From contig NZ_CP077683.1 in the NCBI RefSeq assembly GCF_019063845.1, positions 4,652,001 through 4,716,000 of the forward strand: a stretch of 64,000 nt of DNA, written 5' to 3'. Source of the stretch: Geomonas subterranea. GTDB taxonomy: Bacteria > Desulfobacterota > Desulfuromonadia > Geobacterales > Geobacteraceae. The notes beneath the pieces are model-generated. The model was not told the DNA's origin and did no database searches. It saw nothing but the letters and a program-made list of their open reading frames with translations. Position numbers and translations under genes: made by a program. Shown here in pieces: positions 44,478 through 55,399 of this stretch. Positions within the stretch are counted from its first letter, which is position 1. Each line of letters begins with the position of its first letter.

Positions 44478-46163
44478 CTACAGTCTGCCGGAGCGGAGAA
44501 TGGCGACCATCCACCATACGCCGACGATCCCGGCGCAGCTGTAGCCGAAAAAGGCGAAGGCGGGCAAGCCCCAGAGCATGGGGCCGCGGTTCCCCTGCAT
44601 GGCGATCGAGGATCCGATCAGAAGCGCCGCGATGATGAGGGAGAGGCAGAGCCGGTTGGCGGAGCGGTCCAGTTCCTTGGAAAAACGGTCCAGGCCGCGG
44701 TGCTCCAGGTCGATGCGGAACTTGTTCCGGTTCACCTTGTTCAGGATCTCCCGGACGTCGCGCGGCAGGTTGCGCGCCAGGGTGAGGTAACCCTCGAAAC
44801 CCTGCTCCACCTCCCGGAACAGGCGGCCGGGGGAGCGCTGCTGACGGAATTCGCGCTCCAGGAAGGGGCGCAGGTGCCCGACCATGTCGAAATCGGGGTC
44901 GAGTTTTCTCCCCATCCCTTCGACCACCACGAGCACCTTGACCAGCATGGTCAGGTCGGGGTGCACCTTGATGCGGTGCGTCGAGACCAGGTCGATGAAT
45001 TCAAGCAGCATGCGCCCGACCTCGATCTCCTTGAGCGGGATCTCGAAGTAGCTGTCCATGAACTCCGCGAGTGCCTTTTTCAGCGCCTGCATGTTGACGG
45101 TTTCGGCGGCGTCACCCGCCTCGACGATGACGTAGGCGAGCCCCTCGATGTCCCGGTTGATCACCGCCACCAGGACGTCGGTCAGGTAGCGCTTCACCGC
45201 CGGGTCGAGCCGCCCCACCATGCCGAAGTCGAGCAGGCAGATCACGTTCTCCTTCAGGATCAGCACGTTGCCGGGATGGGGGTCGCCGTGGAAGAAGCCG
45301 TGCTCCAGCACCATCTTCAGGAAGACCCTGGCGCCGCGTTTGGCGATCTCGCGCCGGTCGAGCCCCGCCGCCTCGATGGCGCAGATGTCGCTCACCTTGA
45401 TGCCGTCCACGTACTCGGTGGTGAGCACCCCCTTTGAGGTCGCCTCCCAGTAGACCCCGGGGAAGTAGAGGTCCGGGTCACCCTTGAAGTTGTCCCGGAT
45501 CCTCTCGATGGCGTGTCCCTCCCGGGTCAGGTCCATCTCGCGCCGGATGGTGTAGGAGAATTCGCGCACCACCCCGACCGGGTCGTAGATGTCGCTTCGG
45601 GCCATGTGGCGCTCCAGCAAGAGCGCCACCCCCATCAGGATGTCGATGTCCGTCTCCACCGCCTCGACGACTCCCGGGCGGCGCACCTTGACCACCACGT
45701 CCTCGCCGGTGATGAGCCGCGCGCGGTGCACCTGCGCGATGGAGGCCCCCGCAATCGCCTCCGGCTCCACGTACAGGAAACGCTGCTCCAGCGGAACCCC
45801 GAGCTCGTATTCGATCTGGACCTTGATCTCCTCGAACGGCATGCAGGGGATGTTGTCCTGCAGGTGGGCCAGTTCCTGGACGAAGGAGGCGGGGATGATG
45901 TCGGCGCGGGTGGAGAGGAGCTGCCCGAGTTTTATGAAGGTGGTGCCGAGTTCCTCAAGAGCAAGGCGCAGGCGCTCCGGCGGCGTCAGGTGTTCCGCCT
46001 TCGGGCTTCGCCGATTGAAGACACGTCGCGAGAAATCGACCACCTGGCCGAGGTTCAGATATTCCAGCAGGTGGCCGAGGCCGTACCCGCCGAGCACGGT
46101 GATGATCTGGCGGTAGCGCCGGATGCTCCTGACGTTGCGGTTGATGTTGACTATCCTAAGCAC
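44478..46163 (-). CDS. UbiB/ABC1-family atypical protein kinase
   Basis: 561 aa. The ABC1 kinase-like core: KLGQLLSTRADIIPASFVQEL (near 77-97, KxGQ motif), VVVKVRRPGV (catalytic Lys near 160), HGFFHGDPHPGNVL (near 290), and LLDFGMVGRLD (DFG near 309). Two C-terminal membrane helices (LCLSLIIAALLIGSSIAM and LWGLPAFAFFGYSCAGIVGVW) anchor it. UbiB proteins support quinone synthesis, probably by moving lipid intermediates. This organism has ubiE/menG, so it likely serves menaquinone. It overlaps the phasin-like gene by 13 bases. Confidence 0.93.
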   Translation of the reverse strand: MLRIVNINRNVRSIRRYRQIITVLGGYGLGHLLEYLNLGQVVDFSRRVFNRRSPKAEHLTPPERLRLALEELGTTFIKLGQLLSTRADIIPASFVQELAHLQDNIPCMPFEEIKVQIEYELGVPLEQRFLYVEPEAIAGASIAQVHRARLITGEDVVVKVRRPGVVEAVETDIDILMGVALLLERHMARSDIYDPVGVVREFSYTIRREMDLTREGHAIERIRDNFKGDPDLYFPGVYWEATSKGVLTTEYVDGIKVSDICAIEAAGLDRREIAKRGARVFLKMVLEHGFFHGDPHPGNVLILKENVICLLDFGMVGRLDPAVKRYLTDVLVAVINRDIEGLAYVIVEAGDAAETVNMQALKKALAEFMDSYFEIPLKEIEVGRMLLEFIDLVSTHRIKVHPDLTMLVKVLVVVEGMGRKLDPDFDMVGHLRPFLEREFRQQRSPGRLFREVEQGFEGYLTLARNLPRDVREILNKVNRNKFRIDLEHRGLDRFSKELDRSANRLCLSLIIAALLIGSSIAMQGNRGPMLWGLPAFAFFGYSCAGIVGVWWMVAILRSGRL

Positions 46164-46483
46164 TCATCCTCCGGCTGAGAGGCGACGGTCTCGGCCGCGA
46201 TTGCTTCAAGGGCCCTGACGCGCCGCTCCAGCCTGTCGAAGTCCTCCCTGGACACCATCCCCATCCGGTCCAGCGCCTTCTTCACCTCGGTCTCGGCGAC
46301 CTCGGCTGTCTTTTGCTGCCCGGTGCGCGCCATCTCCTGGATCCGGTCCAGGAAGGCACGTCCTTCCTCCTCGCTGATCTTGTAGCGGGACTTCATCTCC
46401 TGGATCAGTTCCTCCCCCTTTTTCTGGGTGAGTGCTGCCGCGCCGAGCGCCGTAAGCACCGCCTTCTCGAACAGTTCGAACAT
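46151..46483 (-). CDS. Phasin-like coiled-coil protein
   Basis: 110 aa from ATG 46483, chosen for AAGGAGG upstream. Almost wholly helical: MFELFEKAVLTALGAAAL, KKGEELIQEMKSRYKISEEEGRAFLDRIQE, and a C-terminal coiled coil (RLERRVRALEAIAAE). This is the pattern of phasin-family proteins that coat polyhydroxyalkanoate granules, but no PHA synthase is nearby, and many such proteins have other roles. It is the first gene of a two-gene unit with ubiB; promoter at 46537. Confidence 0.75.
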   Translation of the reverse strand: MFELFEKAVLTALGAAALTQKKGEELIQEMKSRYKISEEEGRAFLDRIQEMARTGQQKTAEVAETEVKKALDRMGMVSREDFDRLERRVRALEAIAAETVASQPEDECLG

Positions 46484-46536
46484 GGTACCCCTCCTTTGGC
46501 ATCTGTAGTGGCACGCCGATTCATAGGCGCCATTTA

Positions 46537-46564
46537 ATGATATCGGCGAGGCGTCCGTTGTCAA
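46537..46564 (-). promoter_or_regulatory. Candidate promoter of phasin-ubiB unit
   Basis: Minus strand: TTGACA (46564-46559), 16-base spacer, TATCAT (46542-46537). It lies 13 bases from the divergent gspE promoter. Confidence 0.5.
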
Positions 46565-46577
46565 ACTTGCCACCTCC

Positions 46578-46606
46578 TTGACATCACTATGTTTCTCGCC
46601 GATAAT
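46578..46606 (+). promoter_or_regulatory. Candidate promoter of the GspE-type gene
   Basis: TTGACA at 46578-46583, 17-base spacer, GATAAT at 46601-46606. Divergent to the promoter at 46537. Confidence 0.65.
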
Positions 46607-46638
46607 CGCATACTTGTTCCCATTAAAAGGTGTCGGCC

Positions 46639-48426
46639 ATGCAGAAAAAGAAGATGGTCACCATCAAGAACGTCGCTCAGATCCTGCTGCAGCGGGGCCT
46701 GATCGACGAGGTGCAGTCCGCGGAGCTGCTCGCCAGGGGGGATGCCCAGGCCCAGCGGCTGGCGGGCGCCCAGCAGGCGGGATACTCCCGGCGGTTGCAG
46801 CAGGGGCCGGAAAGACCTTCCCCCGCCGAGATCATCGCCTCCCTGAACCTGGAGATCCCCGGCTCCGGTGGGAAGCTCCTGACCGAAGATGCCATCACCG
46901 AGGTGCTTGCCGCCGCGGTGGGGCTTCCCTACCTGAAGATCAACCCGATGAAGCTCGACCTCGAGCTGGTCACCGCCCACATCTCCCGCCCCTTCGCCCT
47001 CAGGCACCTGATCGTCCCGGTTGGGTACGCCGACGGTGTGGTGACCCTCGCGGTAGCCGATCCTTTCAACGACGATGTCATCGAGGAGCTGAGGGCCCTG
47101 AAGAGGATGGAGTTTCGCCGGGTGCTCGCCTCGCGCAACGACATCCTCAAGATCCTGAGGGAGTTCTTCGGCTTCAGGGCCTCGGTGCAGGCGGCCGAGA
47201 GCGAGGTTTCCACGGCGGTGGACCTCGGGAACCTCGAACAGTTCGTGCGGCTGAAGAGCGGACACGAGATCGAGGGGACCGACCGCAACATCATCTCCGC
47301 CGTGGACTTCCTCTTGCAGTACGCCTTCGACCAGCGGGCGAGCGACATCCACATCGAGCCCAAGCGCGAGAAGTCGCTGGTGCGCCTGCGGGTGGACGGG
47401 GTGCTGCACAACGTCCACGTGGTGCCCAAGCAGCTGCATCCCCCCATCGTCTCCCGCATCAAGATGCTCTCCCGCATGGACCTGGCAGAGAAGAGACGCC
47501 CCCAGGACGGCAGGATCAAGACCAGCCACCAGGGGCGCGAGGTCGAGCTGCGCGTCTCCACCCTGCCGGTCGCCTTCGGCGAGAAGGTGGTGATCAGGAT
47601 CTTCGACCCGGACGTCCTGATGCAGGACCTGGACTCGATCGGCTTCTATCCGCGCGAGTACCAGCTCTACAGTTCCTTCCTGCGCCGACCCAACGGCATC
47701 ATCCTTGTCACCGGCCCCACGGGGAGCGGCAAGACCACCACGCTCTACTCGTCGCTTAGGACCCTCTCCTCGCCTGAGGTCAACATCGTCACCGTCGAGG
47801 ACCCCATCGAGATGGTGATGGAGGAGTTCAACCAGGTGGGGGTGCAGGCCGGCATAGGGGTCACCTTCGACAAGGTGCTCAGGAACGTACTCAGGCAGGA
47901 TCCGGACATCATCATGGTGGGGGAGATACGGGACAAGGAGACCGCCGAGAACGCGGTGCAGGCGGCCCTCACCGGGCACCTGGTGCTTTCCACGCTGCAC
48001 ACAAACGACGCCCCCTCCTCGGTGACCCGCCTGATCGACCTGGGGGTGCCTTCGTTTCTGATCTCATCCACGGTAATCGGCATCATCGCCCAGAGGCTGT
48101 TGCGCAGGATCTGTCCCGCCTGCAAGCGGGAGAGCCAGTTGAGTGCGGAGGAGCTGGAGTACCTGGGGCTGAAGCGTCCGGTTCCGGTATGGTCCGGTGA
48201 GGGGTGCGCCGAATGTCGCGGCACCGGCTACAAGGGGAGGACCGGGATTTTCGAGGTGCTGGACGTGAACGAAGCCATCAAGGCCGTGATCGGCGAGCGG
48301 GTCGACCTGGCCGGGTTGCAGGCCGTCGCCCGGAAAGACGGCCTTGTGACGCTGCGCGAACAGGCGGTGCGGAAGATGCTGGAAGGAATCACCACCTACG
48401 AGGAAGTCATCGCGGTCACCGGGTGA
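46639..48426 (+). CDS. Type II/IV secretion ATPase, GspE/PilB family (orphan)
   Basis: 595 aa from ATG 46639, with AAAAGG 7 bases upstream; GTG 46630 is also in frame. N-terminal MshEN-type domain (about 1-150, EVLAAAVGLPYLKINP near 97), then the secretion ATPase core: Walker A GPTGSGKTTTLYSSL near 360, Asp box EDPIEMV near 384, Walker B DPDIIMVGEIRDKETAENA near 425, His box LSTLHTNDAPSSVTRLIDLG near 450. Zinc-binding CPAC (near 493) and CAEC (near 525) with GTGYKGR are present. No pilin, GspF or GspD genes are here, so it may serve a machine encoded elsewhere. Confidence 0.93.
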   Translation: MQKKKMVTIKNVAQILLQRGLIDEVQSAELLARGDAQAQRLAGAQQAGYSRRLQQGPERPSPAEIIASLNLEIPGSGGKLLTEDAITEVLAAAVGLPYLKINPMKLDLELVTAHISRPFALRHLIVPVGYADGVVTLAVADPFNDDVIEELRALKRMEFRRVLASRNDILKILREFFGFRASVQAAESEVSTAVDLGNLEQFVRLKSGHEIEGTDRNIISAVDFLLQYAFDQRASDIHIEPKREKSLVRLRVDGVLHNVHVVPKQLHPPIVSRIKMLSRMDLAEKRRPQDGRIKTSHQGREVELRVSTLPVAFGEKVVIRIFDPDVLMQDLDSIGFYPREYQLYSSFLRRPNGIILVTGPTGSGKTTTLYSSLRTLSSPEVNIVTVEDPIEMVMEEFNQVGVQAGIGVTFDKVLRNVLRQDPDIIMVGEIRDKETAENAVQAALTGHLVLSTLHTNDAPSSVTRLIDLGVPSFLISSTVIGIIAQRLLRRICPACKRESQLSAEELEYLGLKRPVPVWSGEGCAECRGTGYKGRTGIFEVLDVNEAIKAVIGERVDLAGLQAVARKDGLVTLREQAVRKMLEGITTYEEVIAVTG

Positions 48427-48464
48427 CCTGTCTGACCTGCCTGCTGGCGCCAAGGGAGGAAACC

Positions 48465-49019
48465 ATGAAAAACAGTGCCACCGGAACCGCCACCCAAACC
48501 GCCATCTTCGCCGGTGGCTGCTTCTGGTGCATGGAGCCGGTCTTCGACAAGATGCCCGGGGTGCTCTCGGTGCTCCCCGGGTACACCGGCGGCAGCACGC
48601 CGAACCCCAGTTACCGCGAGGTCTGCGAGGGGGAAACAGGCCACGTCGAGGCGGTGCGAATCATCTTCGACCCGGCACAGGTGAGCTACCGTGAGCTGCT
48701 GCAAGTTTTCTGGCGCAACATCGACCCCACCACCAAAAACCGCCAGTTTTGCGACTACGGCAGCCAGTACCAGACCGCCATCTTCTACCTGGACGAGGAA
48801 CAGAAACGGCAGGCGGAGGAGACACGCGACGAAGCGGGGCGCGCAAACCTCGCGGGTGCCGCCGTTGTCACCGAAATCCGGCCGGCTTCGGAATTCTACC
48901 CGGCCGAGGAGTACCACCGCCAGTACTACAAGAAGGAGCCCTACCATTACCAGCGCTACCACGACGGGTGCGGCCGCAATTGGAGATTGAAGGAGCTGTG
49001 GGGGAGGGAGACGGAGTAG
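48465..49019 (+). CDS. msrA: Peptide methionine (S)-S-oxide reductase
   Basis: 184 aa; ATG 48465 chosen for GGGAGG 7 bases upstream. IFAGGCFWCMEPVFDKMPGV (active Cys near residue 19), GYTGGSTPNPSYREVCEG and DPTTKNRQFCDYGSQY are typical of MsrA. The C-terminal block EYHRQYYKKEPYHYQRYHDGC is the resolving-Cys variant. It repairs oxidised methionine. It lies 38 bases after the ATPase gene and may be co-transcribed with it; it converges with the kinase gene. Confidence 0.95.
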   Translation: MKNSATGTATQTAIFAGGCFWCMEPVFDKMPGVLSVLPGYTGGSTPNPSYREVCEGETGHVEAVRIIFDPAQVSYRELLQVFWRNIDPTTKNRQFCDYGSQYQTAIFYLDEEQKRQAEETRDEAGRANLAGAAVVTEIRPASEFYPAEEYHRQYYKKEPYHYQRYHDGCGRNWRLKELWGRETE

Positions 49020-49035
49020 CCGGAAGGGGCGCCGG

Positions 49036-51174
<2,139 letters not shown>

Positions 51175-51259
51175 GCGTGCTCCCGCCCGTGGGGCGTCCG
51201 GCTGCGGTGGCCGAGGTCGTTGCGGCTTTTCCGGCGCTGCGGCCTGCTGCGCCCCAGCG

Positions 51260-52501
51260 CTACTTTGCTTCCGCCATCGAGACCACGACGATGCCCGATT
51301 CGGTGACCCGGTATCCCTTGGCGAGGTCTTCATCGTGGTCATAGCCGATCTCGGTGCCGTCGGGGATGACCACGTTCTTGTCGATGATGGTGCGCTTGAT
51401 CTTAACGTGACGCCCTACGGTGACGTTCTCGAAGAGGATGGAATCCTCCACTTCGCTGTAGCTGTTCACCTTGCAGCGCGGCCCGAGGATGGTGCGGCGC
51501 ACCGTGGCGCCGCTGGTGATGCAGCCGGCGCAGACGTAGGAGTCGATGTTCATGCCGCGCCTTCCCTCCTCGTCGAACACCGTCTTCGCCGGCGGCAGGT
51601 TCCCCTGGTTGGTCAGGATGGGCCACTTGTAGTTGTACAGGTTGAGCTGCGGCGAGACGTGGATCAGGTCCATGTTCGCCTCGTAGTACGACTCGATGGT
51701 GCCGACGTCCTTCCAGTAACCTTTCTCCTCCGCCTTCATCCCCGGGATGATGTTGTCGTTGAAGTTGTAGGCGAACACCTTGTCCTTTTTCTCCAGCATC
51801 ATCGGGATGACGTGCTTGCCGAAGTCCAGGTCCTCGTACATCTTCTTTCCTTCCTGAAGCACCTCGATCAGTTTCTTGGTGGAGAAGATGTAGTTCCCCA
51901 TGGAGGCGAAGCAGGTGTCCCTGCCCGGGATGCTCTCCGGGTGCTTCGGCTTTTCGGTGAAGGCGGTGATCTTGTAGTCGTCGTCCACCGAGAAGACCCC
52001 GAAGCGGCTGGCATCCTGGACCGGTACTTCGAGGGCGGCGACGGTCAAATCGGCCCGGTTTCTGCGGTGGTAGTCGATCATCTGGCTCACGTCCATCTTG
52101 TAGATGTGGTCTCCGCCGAAGATGGCCACGTAGTCCGCGTCCGAGGACTCGACGAAACGCAGGTACTGCAGGATGGCGTCGGCCGTTCCCTTGAACCACT
52201 CCTCGTTCTCCGAGCTGGTTTCGGGCGAGATGGCGACGAAGAACTCCCCCAGCCCGGTCCATTTGCCCCAGGACTCCCTGATGTGCTTGTTGAGGGAGTA
52301 CGCGCGGTACTGGGTCAGGATGTAGACCTTCTTGATCCCGGAGTTGAACAGGTTGCTCAAGACGAAGTCGATGATCTTGTATTTGCCGCCGAACATGACG
52401 CTCGGCTTGGCCCTTCTGATGGTGAGGGGGCTGAGGCGCTCCCCCTTGCCGCCGGCAAGCACCATGGCGATGGTGTTTCCTACATTACTCATTGCGTACA
52501 T
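51260..52501 (-). CDS. glgC: Glucose-1-phosphate adenylyltransferase
   Basis: 413 aa; ATG 52501 with GGAGG 11 bases upstream (ATG 52492 is also possible). Pyrophosphorylase loop MVLAGGKGERLSPLT near residue 13, IFGGDHIYKMDVSQMI near 127, FTEKPKHPESIPG near 195, then a C-terminal left-handed beta helix (GPRCKVNSYSEVEDSILFENVTVG near 340). It makes ADP-glucose for glycogen. The other glycogen genes are not here. Upstream ChaN-type gene is 49 bases away on the same strand. Confidence 0.96.
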   Translation of the reverse strand: MYAMSNVGNTIAMVLAGGKGERLSPLTIRRAKPSVMFGGKYKIIDFVLSNLFNSGIKKVYILTQYRAYSLNKHIRESWGKWTGLGEFFVAISPETSSENEEWFKGTADAILQYLRFVESSDADYVAIFGGDHIYKMDVSQMIDYHRRNRADLTVAALEVPVQDASRFGVFSVDDDYKITAFTEKPKHPESIPGRDTCFASMGNYIFSTKKLIEVLQEGKKMYEDLDFGKHVIPMMLEKKDKVFAYNFNDNIIPGMKAEEKGYWKDVGTIESYYEANMDLIHVSPQLNLYNYKWPILTNQGNLPPAKTVFDEEGRRGMNIDSYVCAGCITSGATVRRTILGPRCKVNSYSEVEDSILFENVTVGRHVKIKRTIIDKNVVIPDGTEIGYDHDEDLAKGYRVTESGIVVVSMAEAK

Positions 52502-52550
52502 GCGGTGTTTTTCCTCCGGTGTGGCGGTCGGGTTCGCTGCCCGGCCGGTG

Positions 52551-53810
52551 TCAGGGCTTGCCGTGTTTAGGCGCCTCTCCTATCTTGAATAGCACTTCGA
52601 GATCCAGAATCTCTCCCTTTCTCTCCAGCTTCAGCGTGGACTTGTCCCCCACATGCTTCTGCTTCACCGCGTAGACCAGGTCGAGGCTCTCTTTCAACTG
52701 TTCTTTGTCCAGTGAGAGCAGCAGGTCCCCCTTCTGCACCCCGGCCCGGGCGGCGTTGGACTCGGGGACCACCGTGTTTACCACCAGGCCTCGCCCCTTC
52801 GGGTCGGGCTCGAACATGACGCCGAGCAGTACCCCCTGCTTGGGGAGCCCCTCGTAGGCGTAGTTCACCAGGAAATCGAAGGGGACGCTCGGGAAGTCCG
52901 GAAGCGTCACGTCCATCATCACCGGCTTTTCGGCGCGCTGCACCGTGAGCTCGCGACCGCCGATGGTGGCGTAGGACGTGGGGAGACGGCGGAAGACGCG
53001 GCGCGGGATGCCGAAGCCGTAGCTTATGTGATTGCCGCCGGCGACTACCACGAGATGGCGCTCCTTCCCTTCGGGGCTGGTCAGGTAGCGTACGGCGGAT
53101 TCCGCCATGGTTTCGTCCCACAGCGTCTGGGCCCTGATGAAGCCGTCGATGGCCATCTTGCCGTGGCTGTTGTGCCCTGAGAAGATGCTTTCGGTCTGGG
53201 CGCGCTGGTAGGGGTCGGTGAGGTCCATCTGCGGCAGCTGCGCCTTCTGCTCGGCGGTGAGTTCCTCGAGCGGCTTGGTGCGCACAGCCTGCACCAGCTC
53301 CTTCTCGGCGTTGAGCGCGATCACCGGGATGTGCTTCTCCTTGGCGTAGAGGAGCAGGTCCCGGTAGTAGGCGAAGTCCATCTTCCAGTTGTCGTACCAG
53401 CGCGACGCCTTAAGAAACGCCTTCTCGTCCAGTTCCCCCGCGATCCAGCGGTCCAGGACCGGCTGCTGCGACTTGACGAACATCTCCATCCCGAGGGCCG
53501 CCTTGCCGGGGTAGCGCTGCTCTATCGCCTTCAGGGTGTCGAGCTCAAGGCGGTGGGCTGCCGGGTTGTCGTGGGTCTCGCCGACGTAGACCACGCGGGC
53601 ATCGGTGACGACGTCGAACATCTGCTGCGGCGTTACCAGGCTCCCGGTGGGGAGGTGGACGATGTCGCCGATCTCCGGCGCCTTCTGCAGGGGGTACGGG
53701 TTCTCAGGGTCGCCGAGCACGTGTCTGCCGGCTGCGGGCGTCGAACAGGCGGTCATGGTGAGCAGGGAGAGGGCAGCGGCAAGCTGTCCCAGGCGTGCGA
53801 TGGATAGCAT
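52551..53810 (-). CDS. ChaN-like heme-binding lipoprotein fused to a PDZ domain
   Basis: 419 aa. Lipoprotein signal (ALSLLTMTAC, Cys near 22). The ChaN/DUF399 domain (about 55-285) has VVYVGETHDNPAAHRLELD near 73, YPGKAALGMEMFVKSQQPV near 100 and VVVAGGNHISYGFGIP near 250. A PDZ domain follows (about 315-410; VVPESNAARAGVQKGDLLLSLD). ChaN proteins bind heme; here the domain has a PDZ partner on the same chain. Outer-membrane or periplasmic location is expected from the lipobox. First gene of the chaN-glgC-kinase run. Confidence 0.86.
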   Translation of the reverse strand: MLSIARLGQLAAALSLLTMTACSTPAAGRHVLGDPENPYPLQKAPEIGDIVHLPTGSLVTPQQMFDVVTDARVVYVGETHDNPAAHRLELDTLKAIEQRYPGKAALGMEMFVKSQQPVLDRWIAGELDEKAFLKASRWYDNWKMDFAYYRDLLLYAKEKHIPVIALNAEKELVQAVRTKPLEELTAEQKAQLPQMDLTDPYQRAQTESIFSGHNSHGKMAIDGFIRAQTLWDETMAESAVRYLTSPEGKERHLVVVAGGNHISYGFGIPRRVFRRLPTSYATIGGRELTVQRAEKPVMMDVTLPDFPSVPFDFLVNYAYEGLPKQGVLLGVMFEPDPKGRGLVVNTVVPESNAARAGVQKGDLLLSLDKEQLKESLDLVYAVKQKHVGDKSTLKLERKGEILDLEVLFKIGEAPKHGKP

Positions 53811-54238
53811 TTCATCTCCTGAAAATATAATGTTCCCTCTGGGGGGACGGTCATGGTGTTCATGGCTCCATCGAGGGGGTACGGCTTGGTAGATGCGGCA
53901 ATGATACCTACTCTAATGAACTTGTCCAGTCTCTGCTTCTCGTTAGCGCCTCTTCGCAGGGGAGTGTCCGCGAGGAGGGAACTGGAGCGGGACCAGCTTT
54001 GAGCTTGACGAGGAATGTACCACAACACCTCATGAAGATAAACTGAAAGTTTTATTTTTCTCTAATAAAGCGACATTGGTGGCGCTCTTTGCCAGTCATG
54101 ACTGAACCAGTCGCCAAAGCATTAACTCATAGTCATGGTTTGGCCCGCTAAACGTATGTTTGACGGCCTTTTTTATGTTGACAATATTACTGTCCCGCAA
54201 ATAGAATCGCTAATTTAATACATATCGGAGGTTGTGCA
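53811..54238. other. 428-base intergenic region between divergent genes
   Basis: No convincing gene. Minus strand: TGGACA (53928-53923), 16-base spacer, TATCAT (53906-53901), a possible ChaN-gene promoter, weak. Plus strand: TTGACA (54178-54183) with TAGAAT at 54202-54207 (18-base spacer), a likely leuB promoter, and an overlapping TTGACG box at 54159. The middle (54050-54150) is AT-richer and holds a CAGTCATGACTG near-palindrome. No riboswitch consensus that I know. Confidence 0.5.
54178..54207 (+). promoter_or_regulatory. Candidate leuB promoter
   Basis: TTGACA at 54178, 18-base spacer, TAGAAT at 54202; about 25 bases before ATG 54239. Confidence 0.5.
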
Positions 54239-55327
54239 ATGGGACAGCTTTTTAAAGTGGCGGTGCTGCCGGGTGACGGCATCGGCCCGGAGGTTATGGC
54301 GGAAGCGCTGAAGGTGCTGGACGCGATCGAGAAACGCCATGAAGTGAAATTCGAGCGTACCCACGCCAATGTCGGCGGCGCGGGGATCGACCTGGAAGGG
54401 CGTGCCCTCCCGGAGACTACAGTAAATATATGCAAGGCTGCTGACGCCATCCTGTTCGGCTCGGTGGGCGGTCCCAAGTGGGAAACCCTTCCCCCGGATG
54501 AGCAGCCCGAGCGTGGCGCCCTGCTGCCGCTTCGCAAGATCTTCGGCCTGTACGCCAACCTCCGTCCCGCCATCATCTTCCCGTCGCTGACCAGCGCCTC
54601 CTCCCTGAAGGAAGAGGTCATCGCGGGAGGTTTCGACATCCTGGTGATCCGCGAGCTGACCGGCGGTATCTACTTCTCGCAGCCCAAGGGGATCGACGGG
54701 GCGGGCCGCGACCGCGTCGGCGTGGACACCATGCGCTACAGCGTGCCGGAGATCGAGCGCATCGCGCACGTCGCGTTCCAGGCGGCACAAAAACGCGGCA
54801 AGAAGGTCTGCTCCATCGACAAGGCCAACGTCCTCTCCACCTCCGTGCTCTGGCGTGAGATCGTGATCAACATCGCCAAGGAGTACCCGGACGTCGAGCT
54901 TTCCCACATGTATGTGGACAACGCCGCGATGCAGCTGGTAAGGTGGCCCAAGCAGTTCGACGTGATCCTGTGCGAGAACATGTTCGGCGACATCCTCTCC
55001 GACGAGGCGGCCATGCTGACCGGCTCCCTGGGGATGCTCCCGTCCGCGTCGCTGGCCGAGGGAACCTTCGGCATGTACGAGCCCTCCGGCGGCAGCGCCC
55101 CGGACATTGCAGGTCAGGGGATCGCCAACCCGATCGCCCAGATCCTTTCCGCCGGCATGATGCTGCGCTACTCCTTCGGCATGGTCGAGGCGGCCGACGC
55201 CATCGACAACGCCGTCGCCAAGGTCCTTGACCAGGGCTACCGCACCCGCGACATCTACCAGGAGAAGGCCGGCGAGAAGCTGGTCAACACGAAAGAGATC
55301 GGCGACGCCATCATCGCCAACCTGTAA
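54239..55327 (+). CDS. leuB: 3-isopropylmalate dehydrogenase
   Basis: 362 aa, normal length; GGAGG is 8 bases before ATG 54239. [20 protein letters not shown] (near 5), [11 protein letters not shown] (near 75), [14 protein letters not shown] (near 140), [16 protein letters not shown] (near 195), [20 protein letters not shown] (near 248) and [19 protein letters not shown] (near 280) are leuB marks. It oxidises and decarboxylates isopropylmalate with NAD in leucine synthesis. A short hairpin (55343-55360) precedes asd; the asd genes then follow on the same strand. Confidence 0.97.
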   Translation: MGQLFKVAVLPGDGIGPEVMAEALKVLDAIEKRHEVKFERTHANVGGAGIDLEGRALPETTVNICKAADAILFGSVGGPKWETLPPDEQPERGALLPLRKIFGLYANLRPAIIFPSLTSASSLKEEVIAGGFDILVIRELTGGIYFSQPKGIDGAGRDRVGVDTMRYSVPEIERIAHVAFQAAQKRGKKVCSIDKANVLSTSVLWREIVINIAKEYPDVELSHMYVDNAAMQLVRWPKQFDVILCENMFGDILSDEAAMLTGSLGMLPSASLAEGTFGMYEPSGGSAPDIAGQGIANPIAQILSAGMMLRYSFGMVEAADAIDNAVAKVLDQGYRTRDIYQEKAGEKLVNTKEIGDAIIANL

Positions 55328-55342
55328 GAACGACACGATTGA

Positions 55343-55360
55343 GGCGGGGGAGACCCCGCC
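55343..55360 (+). other. Short hairpin after leuB
   Basis: GGCGGGG and CCCCGCC pair around GAGA, with no T-tract; weak as a terminator. Confidence 0.4.
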
Positions 55361-55399
55361 GCACATTCACACCTAATAAATTAGAAAGGAAGGTCGCCT

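Noticed and set aside
53811-54238. Riboswitch or small RNA in the leuB upstream gap
   Set aside because: No conserved c-di-GMP/cGAMP (GEMM) core such as GCAAA...GACGCAAAGC was found; only promoter-like boxes.
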